A stretch of 55,465 nt of DNA from a virus (IMGVR_UViG_3300022827_000009:1-55465), one strand, 5' to 3'. Shown: positions 27,270-35,981, counted from the stretch's first letter. The notes: generated by a model from the sequence alone, not told the origin. Program-made: numbers and translations.

Positions 27270-27516
27270 GCAAGCGTTCGGAAATCCCGAACAGTTCAAG
27301 TTGTACAAGATGTACAAGTCAGCAAAATGTCACACTAAACGCCGATTTGTCCTGCATACTTTGCACCTAAATACCATTTATGTCCAAACTATAGCGAAAA
27401 CGGTAGTGTTGTGACAGTCCACTAAAGTGGACAAGCTTCCACTAAAGTGGACGGAACTGTTACTGCAAAAGCGCCTTAGTAACACTTTGATAGAAACTGT
27501 TAGTAAGAAGAAGATA
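27270..27516 (+). other. Non-coding region with four palindromes
   Basis: Contains GTTCGG-aaatc-CCGAAC (27276-27292), TTGTACA-aga-TGTACAA (27301-27317), and two near-identical palindromes, GTCCACTAAAGTGGAC (27417-27432) and TCCACTAAAGTGGA (27438-27451), with centres 20 bp apart. Looks like an operator region. No protein signal before 27520. Confidence 0.55.
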
Positions 27517-27519
27517 ATA

Positions 27520-27666
27520 ATGACTGATCAAGAGCAGAAAGACTACGAGCTGGGCATCCAAGAAGAGCGTAAACGCATACTTGACATATTAATAGCAAAC
27601 TGCAATACTTATCACACAGCGTTAATGGGTTGTGAGTGTTCAGTGCAGATTGAACTTATAAGCTAA
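27520..27666 (+). CDS. 48-residue protein with ERKR motif
   Basis: ATG at 27520 encodes MTDQEQKDYELGIQEERKRI followed by 28 residues. It shares G-x3-ERKRILxIL with relatives in the window. GTG at 27427, in the same frame, lies within the operator palindromes and is less likely. The purine-rich AAGAAGAAG upstream is a weak ribosome site. Confidence 0.5.
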   Translation: MTDQEQKDYELGIQEERKRILDILIANCNTYHTALMGCECSVQIELIS

Positions 27667-27701
27667 AACGCAAATAATCATTTTTAACTATAAGGAGAAA
27701 A

Positions 27702-28280
27702 ATGAGCTTCCTATATATAGGACTAGATGGAGAGATGTCCTCCAGTGAGCTGGCTGAAGGCGGTAAGCTGATTCAGATTGGCCTGTTCACTCAGGACGGG
27801 TACCAACTCTCTATGAAGATAAATCCAGGTGAGTGCCAGTGGTCAGAGCGCGCCTTTGAGGTTCACGGCATAACACTAGAGTCTTTACAAAGTGCGCCTC
27901 TGCCAGATGAGGTTGACAGTCAAGTTTACGATTGGTTGATTGCAATAGGAGTAGATACTAACAGCAGGGGTAAAACTATCCCTGTCGGGTTTAACGTTGG
28001 CGCATTTGACATGCCCTTTGTGAAGGACTCTCTACCTAAAAGCTACTCGCTTTTCTCAAGAAGAACTGTTGACCTAAACGCACTCTGCTTCGCTCTGGAC
28101 TATAAAGAGGAGAACGGGATGCCCGTAAAGGCCGCGACTTGGAAGAAACGCGCGAAGGCTTATGCCATTGAAAAGATTGGTACAGAAAATCAGCACGATG
28201 CTGGTTGGGATGCAGAGATGCACTATTATTGCTTTGAATACCTGAAGGGAGTAATCGGTGCCACTACACGTTCAGATTAG
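27702..28280 (+). CDS. DEDDh 3'-5' exonuclease (DnaQ/oligoribonuclease-like)
   Basis: 192 residues. Motif I is LDGEM (Asp, Glu), motif II is GFNVGAFDMPF (Asp) and motif III is HDAGWDAEMH (His, Asp). These five residues define the DEDDh family. It should degrade DNA or RNA from the 3' end. The start at 27702 follows AAGGAG. Only the exonuclease domain is present. Confidence 0.85.
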   Translation: MSFLYIGLDGEMSSSELAEGGKLIQIGLFTQDGYQLSMKINPGECQWSERAFEVHGITLESLQSAPLPDEVDSQVYDWLIAIGVDTNSRGKTIPVGFNVGAFDMPFVKDSLPKSYSLFSRRTVDLNALCFALDYKEENGMPVKAATWKKRAKAYAIEKIGTENQHDAGWDAEMHYYCFEYLKGVIGATTRSD

Positions 28281-28500
28281 AGTAAATCGGACTCTTCTCA
28301 GTGAGATACATATCACTAGGGCGAAAGGTGGCACCGACCCCGACGATGTGAATACTTACATTGCTACTATTGGTGAAGATCCTACTTATCTTGACATTTA
28401 TGAGCAAGAAGGAGTATACTACAAACATCGCTATGGTGATGGTGCAGAGGTTTGCGTTAGGAAAGCACTCGAAGCACTTAAACCATCTATAAAAACATAA
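28258..28500 (+). CDS. Small hypothetical protein
   Basis: 80 residues from GTG 28258 inside the exonuclease 3' end. The pattern RYGDGAEVCVRKALEALK at the C-terminus is probably a strand-helix unit. Unrecognised. Probably cotranscribed with the exonuclease. Confidence 0.55.
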   Translation: MPLHVQIRVNRTLLSEIHITRAKGGTDPDDVNTYIATIGEDPTYLDIYEQEGVYYKHRYGDGAEVCVRKALEALKPSIKT

Positions 28501-28537
28501 AAGCTAGCATCCGTAAAAACATGGAAATGAGGTCAAA

Positions 28538-28690
28538 ATGATTAAGTTTAGAAGATACAAAGACTCTGACTCGTTAGGGACTAAGTATGTGTTTGGTATA
28601 GACCTTTACGATATGAAGACTCAGCCAACACTGGACATTATTATTGGCAAGTGGGTGTTCGTATTCTTCTGTGACAGGAAGACCAGATGA
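28538..28690 (+). CDS. 50-residue hypothetical protein
   Basis: ATG at 28538 after GAGGT. It encodes MIKFRRYKDSDSLGTKYVFG and 30 further residues, ending in hydrophobic IIIGKWVFVFFCDRKTR. The stop overlaps the next start (ATGA). Unrecognised, but the coupling and ribosome site support it. Confidence 0.55.
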   Translation: MIKFRRYKDSDSLGTKYVFGIDLYDMKTQPTLDIIIGKWVFVFFCDRKTR

Positions 28691-28959
28691 TAATCACAAC
28701 TGAGTCTGGGGCTGTCTATGATCTAACTAACGGTTATTGCATACGCAATGGCCAGTTCGAATTTAGGTATTGGTGGATCTATTGTTTTGACTCTGAGGAA
28801 GACATGCCTATGTCCGGAGTACCTCAACCGTATGCAAGTGAAGATGCTGAAAAAAGACTTCCAATTCAAATTGGTAAGCGCATGTACCTAGGCGGCAAAG
28901 ACGGCTGGAGGATCTCGACTAAGATAGTTTCAATAGAGGAGGCCCAAAGTGAGGCATAA
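28687..28959 (+). CDS. Conserved small beta-rich phage protein
   Basis: 90 residues beginning MIITTESGAVYDLTNGYCIR. Beta-rich, with WRISTKIVSIEE at the end. Similar short proteins occur in actinophages. Function unknown. It is coupled by ATGA to the preceding peptide. Confidence 0.6.
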   Translation: MIITTESGAVYDLTNGYCIRNGQFEFRYWWIYCFDSEEDMPMSGVPQPYASEDAEKRLPIQIGKRMYLGGKDGWRISTKIVSIEEAQSEA

Positions 28960-28989
28960 AATGGTCACGACTGAATCGAGGGGTTAGCA

Positions 28990-29913
28990 ATGCTAGACAA
29001 AGAATCTCAGAAGCAAAGTCTTGAGCAGAACAGTCTCAGCTCTAGCATCCTACCCGGCAATGCAACTGACTCTGTAGGGATGTTCGAATTTAGCGTATAT
29101 GACATGACGGGCAGGGTAAGGACCATTGCCGCGGACTCGGGCGACCGGACTCATGACTATTCTGATGTGAACTCTATGGGGTACAGGTCAGACGAACTTA
29201 AGCAAGCAGACCTGATAACAATTGGATGTTCGCAAACTTTTGGTATTGGAGTGTGTCTAGAGAACACATGGGGTGCAGTCCTGTCTAGGGAACTTAATAT
29301 GTCTCATGCGAACTTATCCTTTATGGGATGGTCTCTAATTACAGGTATAACAGCTGCTTATGCACACGCTAGAGAGCATGGTGCGCCTAAAGTGATTGCA
29401 ATACTTTCCCCGGACTTCTACAGAATTAGTTGGAACTCAAACAGTAAGATTCACACTAGTAGTCAGGACAACAGTAGAGATAATAAAGAAAAAGTTGAGA
29501 TTTCGGATCAGCACTTAACTGGAATCCAAGGCAGAGACCTTCCTAACTACTCTAAAGCTCCGCACTTAATTCAGGACATCATACCCCCCGAAGTGTCTTA
29601 CTATCAAAACTTCTGGGCCCTTAACTCTTTCGTTGAATACTGCAGATTAGCCAATATTAAATTAGTAGTTCAGACCTGGGAGCATAGGCTAGAATCTGTT
29701 CTCTCAGCTTTTGATCTACTCAAAGAGGTATACGTACCTAGAGACCACGACTCCACTAAGAGCTGCACTGTTGACCATCCTTATGGTAACATGGACCATC
29801 CTCACGAGATCTCTAACGGTACTGACATATATGGCAGAACTAGCCCACATATGGGGGCTCATGAGCACTGGCATGTCGCTACAGAGATGGCAGAATTTCT
29901 AAAGAAAGCGTAG
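28990..29913 (+). CDS. SGNH/GDSL-hydrolase-like protein (paralogue 2)
   Basis: 307 residues. LITIGCSQTFGIGVCLENTW is block I with the nucleophile Ser, NLSFMGWSLITG is the next conserved block, and the C-terminus MGAHEHWHVATEMAEFL carries the catalytic His candidates. It has GAGGGG as a ribosome site. Related to 19051, 32029 and 33104. Confidence 0.7.
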   Translation: MLDKESQKQSLEQNSLSSSILPGNATDSVGMFEFSVYDMTGRVRTIAADSGDRTHDYSDVNSMGYRSDELKQADLITIGCSQTFGIGVCLENTWGAVLSRELNMSHANLSFMGWSLITGITAAYAHAREHGAPKVIAILSPDFYRISWNSNSKIHTSSQDNSRDNKEKVEISDQHLTGIQGRDLPNYSKAPHLIQDIIPPEVSYYQNFWALNSFVEYCRLANIKLVVQTWEHRLESVLSAFDLLKEVYVPRDHDSTKSCTVDHPYGNMDHPHEISNGTDIYGRTSPHMGAHEHWHVATEMAEFLKKA

Positions 29914-29921
29914 GACACAAG

Positions 29922-30026
29922 ATGGGAGACTTTATGAGAGAACTATTTGGAAGTGCTTGGCCGTACTATTTGGCATTTGCTGGACTTTTGGTATGGTGGG
30001 TTGGAGCCAACCTCTGGCGCAAATAA
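29922..30026 (+). CDS. 34-residue membrane peptide
   Basis: ATG at 29922 with AGGA upstream. Residues about 10-30 (SAWPYYLAFAGLLVWWVGAN) form one transmembrane helix. The stop overlaps the next start (TAATG). No homology claimed. It could be a small membrane effector or toxin-like peptide. Confidence 0.5.
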   Translation: MGDFMRELFGSAWPYYLAFAGLLVWWVGANLWRK

Positions 30027-30403
30027 TGAACAACACTTCTTTTTCACGTATGAAGTCAATCTACAGGGGTTGGAAAGAAAGATATGCGCCTGAGTTTATA
30101 GAGGGTGCTGAGGAAAACTTCCTGCTAGTTAAAGCTATGGATCAAAAAATGGTCTGGACTGCACACTCTACTTGTGATAGTGAGCAACTAACTCCTGGGG
30201 CTCACTGGTTTAATAACAGCTGTTGCTGGGATACCTTTGGTTGGTACGTCAGTGAAACTCCTTGGACTGATAAAGAATTCTACATATCCACTTCTTGGGC
30301 TGGCTTCTGCACTGAGTGCAATGAAGATGGAGAAGGAGCAGAGATTGATCCTGAGTGCACTACATGCGAGGGAGAAGGCACTATAACGGAGTACATAGAC
30401 TAA
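30026..30403 (+). CDS. Hypothetical protein with CxxC zinc knuckle
   Basis: 125 residues from ATG 30026. The C-terminus FCTECNEDGEGAEIDPECTT then CEGEGTI has two CxxC/CxxCxGxG units like a DnaJ-type knuckle. The N-terminus is Trp-rich. The longer frame from 29957 overlaps the membrane peptide and is rejected. Function unknown. Confidence 0.6.
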   Translation: MNNTSFSRMKSIYRGWKERYAPEFIEGAEENFLLVKAMDQKMVWTAHSTCDSEQLTPGAHWFNNSCCWDTFGWYVSETPWTDKEFYISTSWAGFCTECNEDGEGAEIDPECTTCEGEGTITEYID

Positions 30404-30412
30404 GCTGAGATT

Positions 30413-31513
30413 ATGCCTAGTAAAGAGATTACCGCGGATGCCATTGTAATTGGTGCTGGATTTGTCGGGGTGAGGGCGGCCATCGAGCTAAGGGGGAGTG
30501 GCTACTCTAAAGTAATAGTATTGGAAAAAGAGTCACTACCGTTCTCTAGGGCATCTACATACAACCAGTTCAGGGTCCACAGAGGGTACCACTATCCACG
30601 AAGTTTAGAGACAGCTCGGCAGTCGGCCTTGAGCTACCAAAAGTTTATAGAAGAGTATGAACCCGCAATAATAAAAGGCACTAATAGCTACTACGCGGTG
30701 GCCGGCGACTCGAAAGTCAATGCCAAGGCATTTACTAAGCACTGCGCAGAAGTGGGCATACCTCTAGTTGATGCCACTCGCTCACAAAAGGATCACTTTA
30801 ATCTAGAAATGATTGAAGCTGTGTTTGAAGTAGAAGAGTCTTTCTTCAATCCTAATGTGGTCGGAACAATACTGGCTGAAGAGGCCGCCCAATTGGGGAT
30901 AGAGATTATTTGTAACACAAAAGTCTTAGAAGTTATAGACCATCCTGACTATCTCACGGTCAATGCTGATAACCTTAAGGCTTCAGCGGATGTGGTTGTT
31001 AATGCATCCTACGCTGGTATCAACCACATAGGTGGCTATGTACCTAGTTTCTCTAATGAGATTAAATACCAAGTAGCAGAGATCACTCACGTTAAAGCGG
31101 CTCCTAACTATAAGAATCAAGCTTTCACCATTGTGGACGGCCCTTACGTGTCACTAACTCCTCGGTATAACACTAAGTATCATAACCTGTCGCATGTTAC
31201 GTTAACCCCAAGAGAAGAGTTATTTGACACTGGTGCAGGAGAAGCTCTTGAAATTGGCAGGTACCACTCTCGTGCAAAAGATATGATTAGAGAAGCAACT
31301 AAGTACATGCCAGATCTTGGTACAGCTCACCCAACTGGTTCGCACTATGAGGTCAAAGCAATCCTTACTGAGAACTCAAGTGATGATGGCAGGCCAATGA
31401 CTATCAAGAATTTAGACAATCGTAGCTTCTCTATTTTGGGCGGAAAAATTGATGTAATCTCCACTGGGCTCTCCTTGCTGTCTGACCAGTTGCGAGATGG
31501 TGGTAGACTATAA
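30413..31513 (+). CDS. FAD-dependent oxidoreductase (DAO family)
   Basis: 366 residues. ADAIVIGAGFVGVRAAIEL is the N-terminal GxGxxG dinucleotide-binding motif followed by the Glu that contacts ribose (LEKE). RVHRGYHYPRS and a C-terminal SILGGKIDVISTGLSL are typical of DAO-type enzymes. The family oxidises amino acids, amino sugars or polyols. It lies among the SGNH genes, so a role in a surface-sugar or metabolite pathway is plausible. Confidence 0.8.
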   Translation: MPSKEITADAIVIGAGFVGVRAAIELRGSGYSKVIVLEKESLPFSRASTYNQFRVHRGYHYPRSLETARQSALSYQKFIEEYEPAIIKGTNSYYAVAGDSKVNAKAFTKHCAEVGIPLVDATRSQKDHFNLEMIEAVFEVEESFFNPNVVGTILAEEAAQLGIEIICNTKVLEVIDHPDYLTVNADNLKASADVVVNASYAGINHIGGYVPSFSNEIKYQVAEITHVKAAPNYKNQAFTIVDGPYVSLTPRYNTKYHNLSHVTLTPREELFDTGAGEALEIGRYHSRAKDMIREATKYMPDLGTAHPTGSHYEVKAILTENSSDDGRPMTIKNLDNRSFSILGGKIDVISTGLSLLSDQLRDGGRL

Positions 31514-31536
31514 CTCGCCAACCTATAAGGAGAGAT

Positions 31537-31815
31537 ATGAAGGTACTAATTAATCGCTGCCCGCACGGGTTCACACTGTCCGAAGCTCAGAAAGAGCTCT
31601 TCCCGGAACTAGCAGCCAACCCAGGCATGCAGGTCAGCGACGTTAACCGCACTGACCAAAGGCTTATTGCATCATTTGAAGCTGGAGACAATCGTGGCGA
31701 TGGTGGCTCAACGCTAACTATCGTAGAAATCCCGGAGGGTGCAAGTTTCAAAGTAGCACCTCGTGGTGGCTACGAAGAGCTAGCTTGGACCACTGGAGAA
31801 TTGAACGTTATCTAA
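31537..31815 (+). CDS. Conserved small phage protein
   Basis: 92 residues starting MKVLINRCPHGFTLSEAQKE. It has AAGGAGAG as ribosome site. The pattern of a short beta strand then a CxxGF is found in small phage proteins of unknown function. It is coupled to the next gene by TAATG. Confidence 0.55.
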   Translation: MKVLINRCPHGFTLSEAQKELFPELAANPGMQVSDVNRTDQRLIASFEAGDNRGDGGSTLTIVEIPEGASFKVAPRGGYEELAWTTGELNVI

Positions 31816-32021
31816 TGAAAAACACGTACGAAGAAGGATCAGCTGAGCACACTGCTTTTGAGCAAGGTTCTTTAGCTGAACGTACTCGTCTTCTTAAGGT
31901 GATAAATAAATACCATACAACTTTCTGTCAGGGCGAACTTTCGGAGCATGACGACTGCACAAAGACAATGCAAATTCGCTATCTGTATGAGTTTGCAACT
32001 GAGTCTAGAACGCTTAAGTAG
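31815..32021 (+). CDS. 68-residue protein of the ERxR family
   Basis: ATG at 31815 within TAATG. HTAFEQGSLAERTRLLKVIN matches the G-x3-ERxRLL motif, followed by a Cys-containing segment (CQGELSEHDDC) similar to that at 27520. Function unknown. Confidence 0.55.
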   Translation: MKNTYEEGSAEHTAFEQGSLAERTRLLKVINKYHTTFCQGELSEHDDCTKTMQIRYLYEFATESRTLK

Positions 32022-32028
32022 TCTAAGT

Positions 32029-33114
32029 GTGTCCAATAAGAACATAGCAATAGATAAAAATGGCGTTACTGTGTCATTCTCGGGTAGGTTTAAAGATGCC
32101 ATCTTCTCCAAGAAGGTGACCAAGCAGAATTTTCCAGGCAGACTAATATCTAGCTTTCTTGATGGTCACAATACTTACGAGATAAATACTCATGGGTACC
32201 GTGGACCTGAATTCACTGAAGGTGTAGGCATACTAGCTGCGGGCTGCTCACAGACCTTCGGGATCGGTGTTCCAGAAAATGGAACGTGGCCGCACTTGAT
32301 GGCGAAGAGTAGTGGGCTGTCTTACGCAAACCTGTCCTACCCCTCTGCTTCAATTGAGTGGATCGTAGAGTCTGTGTATAGGTACTGCGATGAGTTCGGC
32401 AGCCCTAAAAACATTTTTTGCTACTTCCCTGACCTGTTCAGGTCTGAGGAGGTCATCAACTTAGCGATCAACGATGTAACTAATAGAGACATCGGTGACT
32501 TCCCAAACGGGAGAACAGATGGAGACCAGAAAAAAGCGCTCATAATGTTTTCGGATCTGGACCTAAATTTGAAACAAAGAGCTAGAGTGTCTAAACGACC
32601 ATACCCGATAGATTCAACAACTCCCCCAGAATCTCCAGTTGTGCGATCAATAAAAAGTATTAGAGGCCTAGAGCGATATTGTAAAGCCGCAGGGATTCAC
32701 CTGAAATGGTCTGGCTGGACGGATGATTTAACCCAACTGATTGAAAACTACGGCGAAGAACTAGACTTTGACAACTATCTTTTAATGGAAAGTGCCCATA
32801 ACTGGAGGAGCTCTTTCGGGGATGGGCTGGATTACACGTCAACTAATCCAGAGGACTTGAAGGACTACAGACTTTTGCACAATAATACTAGTAACGAATC
32901 AATTAATAGATTTGGTTGCACGGATGCAATGGCAGAAGTTGGGAAATGCACTTGCTACTCTGACTGCCACTACGAATTTGAGGAAGACTTCCCTGAGTCA
33001 TTCCAGCTTGGTACTGATAGATTTAGAAATGGTCCTGCAACAGGTGCCCATTTAGGGGTGCACCGACACATGCACGTTGCCGATGAATTTTTGGAGAGTC
33101 TAAATGGAGCATGA
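32029..33114 (+). CDS. SGNH/GDSL-hydrolase-like protein (paralogue 3)
   Basis: 361 residues from GTG 32029, which lies after the end of the previous gene; the in-frame ATG at 31948 would overlap it by 74 bases. ILAAGCSQTFGIGVPENGTW, NLSYPSASIEWI and GAHLGVHRHMHVADEFLESL are the conserved blocks. It carries an extra Cys-rich insertion (CTDAMAEVGKCTCYSDCHY) not seen in paralogues 1, 2 or 4. Confidence 0.7.
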   Translation: MSNKNIAIDKNGVTVSFSGRFKDAIFSKKVTKQNFPGRLISSFLDGHNTYEINTHGYRGPEFTEGVGILAAGCSQTFGIGVPENGTWPHLMAKSSGLSYANLSYPSASIEWIVESVYRYCDEFGSPKNIFCYFPDLFRSEEVINLAINDVTNRDIGDFPNGRTDGDQKKALIMFSDLDLNLKQRARVSKRPYPIDSTTPPESPVVRSIKSIRGLERYCKAAGIHLKWSGWTDDLTQLIENYGEELDFDNYLLMESAHNWRSSFGDGLDYTSTNPEDLKDYRLLHNNTSNESINRFGCTDAMAEVGKCTCYSDCHYEFEEDFPESFQLGTDRFRNGPATGAHLGVHRHMHVADEFLESLNGA

Positions 33115-34093
33115 AATTTTCCTACAGTCTCATGGTTCGTACTTATATGTTAACCCTAGAGTCGCAAGTTATATCTATGGAGTGGGTGTGCATAGACTAA
33201 ATGATACCGGGCAGACGCAACTCTACCCAAAAAATGACCCCGATCAGGAGTACAAGATAAACTCCTTGGGGTACAGGTCAAAAGAATTTAAGAGAGGGAC
33301 GCCACTACTAGTGGCCGGGTGCTCATATACATATGGAGCTGGACTGCCAGAAGATGCTACATGGGGAGCGCAGTTAGCCGAGAAGCTAGACCTAGAGTAC
33401 TCAAACCTGTCGCAATATGGGGCATCAATACCCTGGATTGTAGGGAATGTTCTTGCCTACTGTAGGGAATTTGGTAATCCAGAGCACATTGTTTGTGGAT
33501 TCCCTAACCTGCTAAGAGGTCTGGTGGTGACAGATCAAAGGACCACCACTGCCTACCAAGATGGATCAGGCTACGTACCTCAATACCAAAATGATGTGCG
33601 GTCATACCTTATCAATGAGATAGACTCAAGCAAGAGGCCGAGAATTTCTAAGCGCCCCCACGAGGCAAGCGATGTCCTGACGCCCGAAACGGCTGTACTT
33701 TATGGAATTGATTACATAAGAATGCTTGAGCAGTACTGCGATGCTGCGGGAATTAACTTAATCTGGTCAATGCTTGAGGGGAGTGCAGACGAACATATAA
33801 GGGGTCTTCCAGAAAAGTATAGTTTTAATTACTATGCGGACCTATCTCTTAGGGAGTTTAACCGCCACACTGAGGATACTTCTGAGTGGGGATTCTACCA
33901 TAATGATGAGTTCCCTGACAAGGTTGGGGAAGTCTGCCACCAAGAAGAGCTCGAACGGTGGGGCCGGTATAGCTGGCTCCTGGGAACAGACAGAGGGTAT
34001 GGCAAAGTATCTGCCCATCCTGGCGTTCATACAAGTGTTCATTGGGCAGATGGGTTCTATAAAGAATTCATGAGAAGACAGGAGCAGGGTTAG
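33104..34093 (+). CDS. SGNH/GDSL-hydrolase-like protein (paralogue 4)
   Basis: 329 residues. LLVAGCSYTYGAGLPEDATW, NLSQYGASIPWIVGN and SAHPGVHTSVHWADGFYKEF match the other three. It overlaps paralogue 3 by 11 bases, pointing to tandem duplication. It differs in block I (GCSYTYG for GCSQTFG). Confidence 0.7.
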   Translation: MEHEIFLQSHGSYLYVNPRVASYIYGVGVHRLNDTGQTQLYPKNDPDQEYKINSLGYRSKEFKRGTPLLVAGCSYTYGAGLPEDATWGAQLAEKLDLEYSNLSQYGASIPWIVGNVLAYCREFGNPEHIVCGFPNLLRGLVVTDQRTTTAYQDGSGYVPQYQNDVRSYLINEIDSSKRPRISKRPHEASDVLTPETAVLYGIDYIRMLEQYCDAAGINLIWSMLEGSADEHIRGLPEKYSFNYYADLSLREFNRHTEDTSEWGFYHNDEFPDKVGEVCHQEELERWGRYSWLLGTDRGYGKVSAHPGVHTSVHWADGFYKEFMRRQEQG

Positions 34094-34432
34094 ATGACTG
34101 AGCAACCAAAATGGTTTGAAGATGGCGGGCAACCAGAAGAAGACAGATTTGCTGATGGGTTTAAAGATGGATTTGGCAGGGCTAGAGAGATCTTCTGGCG
34201 AGACTTTATGCGCAAGGCAGGAGACGCTCGACTAATGTCAGAGCAGATCCGCGAGCTAAACCCCTTGAAAGCGGACGAGTTTGCGCTTACGGACGCTATC
34301 TATCGAAGTGTTGCAGATAATATCGCGCGGTCCCACAACTTGTACCCTGGTGCCATTGCAGGAGACGAAGCTCTAGAAGGACCTATCGGTAGAGGATTCA
34401 CTGTCAACTACGACCACCTATACAGGTATTAG
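34094..34432 (+). CDS. Hypothetical protein
   Basis: 112 residues, starting directly after the preceding stop. It includes DRFADGFKDGFGRAREIFWR, a helix related to the G-rich ERxR motif of neighbours. Otherwise unrecognised. Confidence 0.5.
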   Translation: MTEQPKWFEDGGQPEEDRFADGFKDGFGRAREIFWRDFMRKAGDARLMSEQIRELNPLKADEFALTDAIYRSVADNIARSHNLYPGAIAGDEALEGPIGRGFTVNYDHLYRY

Positions 34433-34446
34433 GCAAGTGTTATTCT

Positions 34447-34977
34447 ATGGTTGAAGAACCCCGTCTTTACAGATTTGAAGCTTACACTTCAGGCAAAATT
34501 ATTATTGAGTGGGCCTGGCTTATGCTGGGTGAACTGCAGTCTTACTTGATCAATCAAGCTAACCCCGGCGCTTCCATATATCGAAGAGCAACCAAAGACG
34601 AAGAGCAACTCTATGATGATGCCTATGAAGACGGCTACCATATGGCAACGATACAAGAGGTTGTAGACAATAGTAATGGACTAACCTACAGGGTTGAGTT
34701 CAATAAAGATGCCAAGGGGGACCTGGATGTAAATGGCCTAGTGGGCCACAAGATGTTCGAGTGCGCGACTTGCGGGAAACATAAAGATCTAGACACTGAG
34801 GTTGCGATTATTGAGGCTGGCCCTTGGTATCTTGCAACTTTAAAGAACGATGTGCTATGGTTTAACTGCTACGACTGCACGTCTTTGGGTGTCGATATCT
34901 CTCAGATAGAGTTGGAAGTCGACATAGATTGGGATAGTAATGAAGTTCCGGACGAGGGTGAGCAAGGATCCAGTTGA
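34447..34977 (+). CDS. Hypothetical protein with two CxxC
   Basis: 176 residues. MFECATCGKHKDLDTEV and WFNCYDCTSLG give two CxxC pairs for a zinc site in the second half. The C-terminus is acidic. It overlaps the next gene by 4 bases. Function unknown. Confidence 0.55.
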   Translation: MVEEPRLYRFEAYTSGKIIIEWAWLMLGELQSYLINQANPGASIYRRATKDEEQLYDDAYEDGYHMATIQEVVDNSNGLTYRVEFNKDAKGDLDVNGLVGHKMFECATCGKHKDLDTEVAIIEAGPWYLATLKNDVLWFNCYDCTSLGVDISQIELEVDIDWDSNEVPDEGEQGSS

Positions 34978-35432
34978 GTGAACTTGGTCTAGACTGGGGC
35001 CAATCTGCCGCCCCCCCTCCTAAACAGAGCAAGGCCATGAAGGCCAAAGCTGCAGTAAACGTTTCTATTTTTACTATGGATAAACATAAGTGTGAGGCAG
35101 CACATAAAACGCCTGCTACTTTTATTAAGTGTGCACTACGTGTTTATAGGAAAAACGTCGCCGACAGACTCGCCTTGCCGTCAATAGATGTTAAGGGCTC
35201 CGGCCCTTGGGCAACTACCCATACTAGCGAAAGTGACAGCTACTACTCACACACTGGGGAGTATGATCTAGACCATCAGCACGAACTTCTAGACGTCACC
35301 CTATTCGAGACTTTAGAGGAAGCAGCCGAGTGGCAGAAGTTTCAAGTAAAATTCTGTAAAAGCTCTACTGGTTGTAGTGATGATTGCAATAGTATCGGAA
35401 TGCATGGATATGTGACTAAGATAGTACTATGA
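34974..35432 (+). CDS. Hypothetical protein
   Basis: 152 residues with start TTG 34974 overlapping the previous stop (TTGA). It contains several Cys residues (KCEAAHKTPATFIKCALR; CKSSTGCSDDC) and may bind metal. Unrecognised. Confidence 0.5.
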   Translation: MSELGLDWGQSAAPPPKQSKAMKAKAAVNVSIFTMDKHKCEAAHKTPATFIKCALRVYRKNVADRLALPSIDVKGSGPWATTHTSESDSYYSHTGEYDLDHQHELLDVTLFETLEEAAEWQKFQVKFCKSSTGCSDDCNSIGMHGYVTKIVL

Positions 35433-35731
35433 ATGAAAATAAAGTGAATTTAGACGAATTTAGAAAAGTGGCCCATGAGTTCTACCAACATGGTGAAGAC
35501 GTACTTGTAAAGAAACAATCGGACTACGGACCGAAAAATATCTCCATGTCACCCGGCGGACCCCTTAATGGGCTCAGAGTTCGCATGCACGACAAGCTTT
35601 CTCGCATAAATAACCTAATTGACAGCGGAGTTGAGCCAGAAAACGAAAGTTTAGCCGACTCCTTCCTTGATCTTGCGAACTATAGCATCATTGCAATGAT
35701 GGTGATAGAGGGAAAATGGCCAAAAGAGTGA
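35429..35731 (+). CDS. Nmad1/DUF1599-like nucleotide-modification-associated protein
   Basis: 100 residues. KKQSDYGPKNISMSPGGPLN, GLRVRMHDKLSRINNLI and ESLADSFLDLANYSIIAMM match the nucleotide modification associated domain 1 pattern (MazG-like helical fold). In phages such proteins occur next to base-modification enzymes and are thought to act on nucleotides. With ThyX, carbamoyltransferase and oxygenases in the same window this is a suggestive partner. It is coupled to the previous gene by ATGA. Confidence 0.7.
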   Translation: MNENKVNLDEFRKVAHEFYQHGEDVLVKKQSDYGPKNISMSPGGPLNGLRVRMHDKLSRINNLIDSGVEPENESLADSFLDLANYSIIAMMVIEGKWPKE

Positions 35732-35753
35732 AGAAATAACATCCTCTAGCGTT

Positions 35754-35762
35754 TGGTAGGCT
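35754..35762 (+). promoter_or_regulatory. Extended -10 promoter TGGTAGGCT
   Basis: TGG-TAGGCT with a leader of about 30 nt ending in AAAGG before ATG 35793. Confidence 0.45.
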
Positions 35763-35792
35763 ATAGACATTAAACCGTCGAAAGGCTACAGT

Positions 35793-35981
35793 ATGACATC
35801 ACACCCTCCAATGTTCTCGTCTGATAAAAAAGAGCAAAAGAAATGGGACGACGGCTTTAAGGCCGGAATAGCAGAAGTCCTCCATGAACTTGAATCTTCC
35901 GTAGAGGTTGCAGATCTTGAATCACCAGCCACTGCGTGGGTGCAAGAGCTATCCCAGAAGCTCAGTAAAAAATACGTTTAA
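35793..35981 (+). CDS. 62-residue hypothetical protein
   Basis: Helical, with KKWDDGFKAGIAEVLHELES, a distant version of the G-rich helix shared by small neighbours. AAAGG precedes ATG 35793. Function unknown. Confidence 0.5.
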   Translation: MTSHPPMFSSDKKEQKKWDDGFKAGIAEVLHELESSVEVADLESPATAWVQELSQKLSKKYV

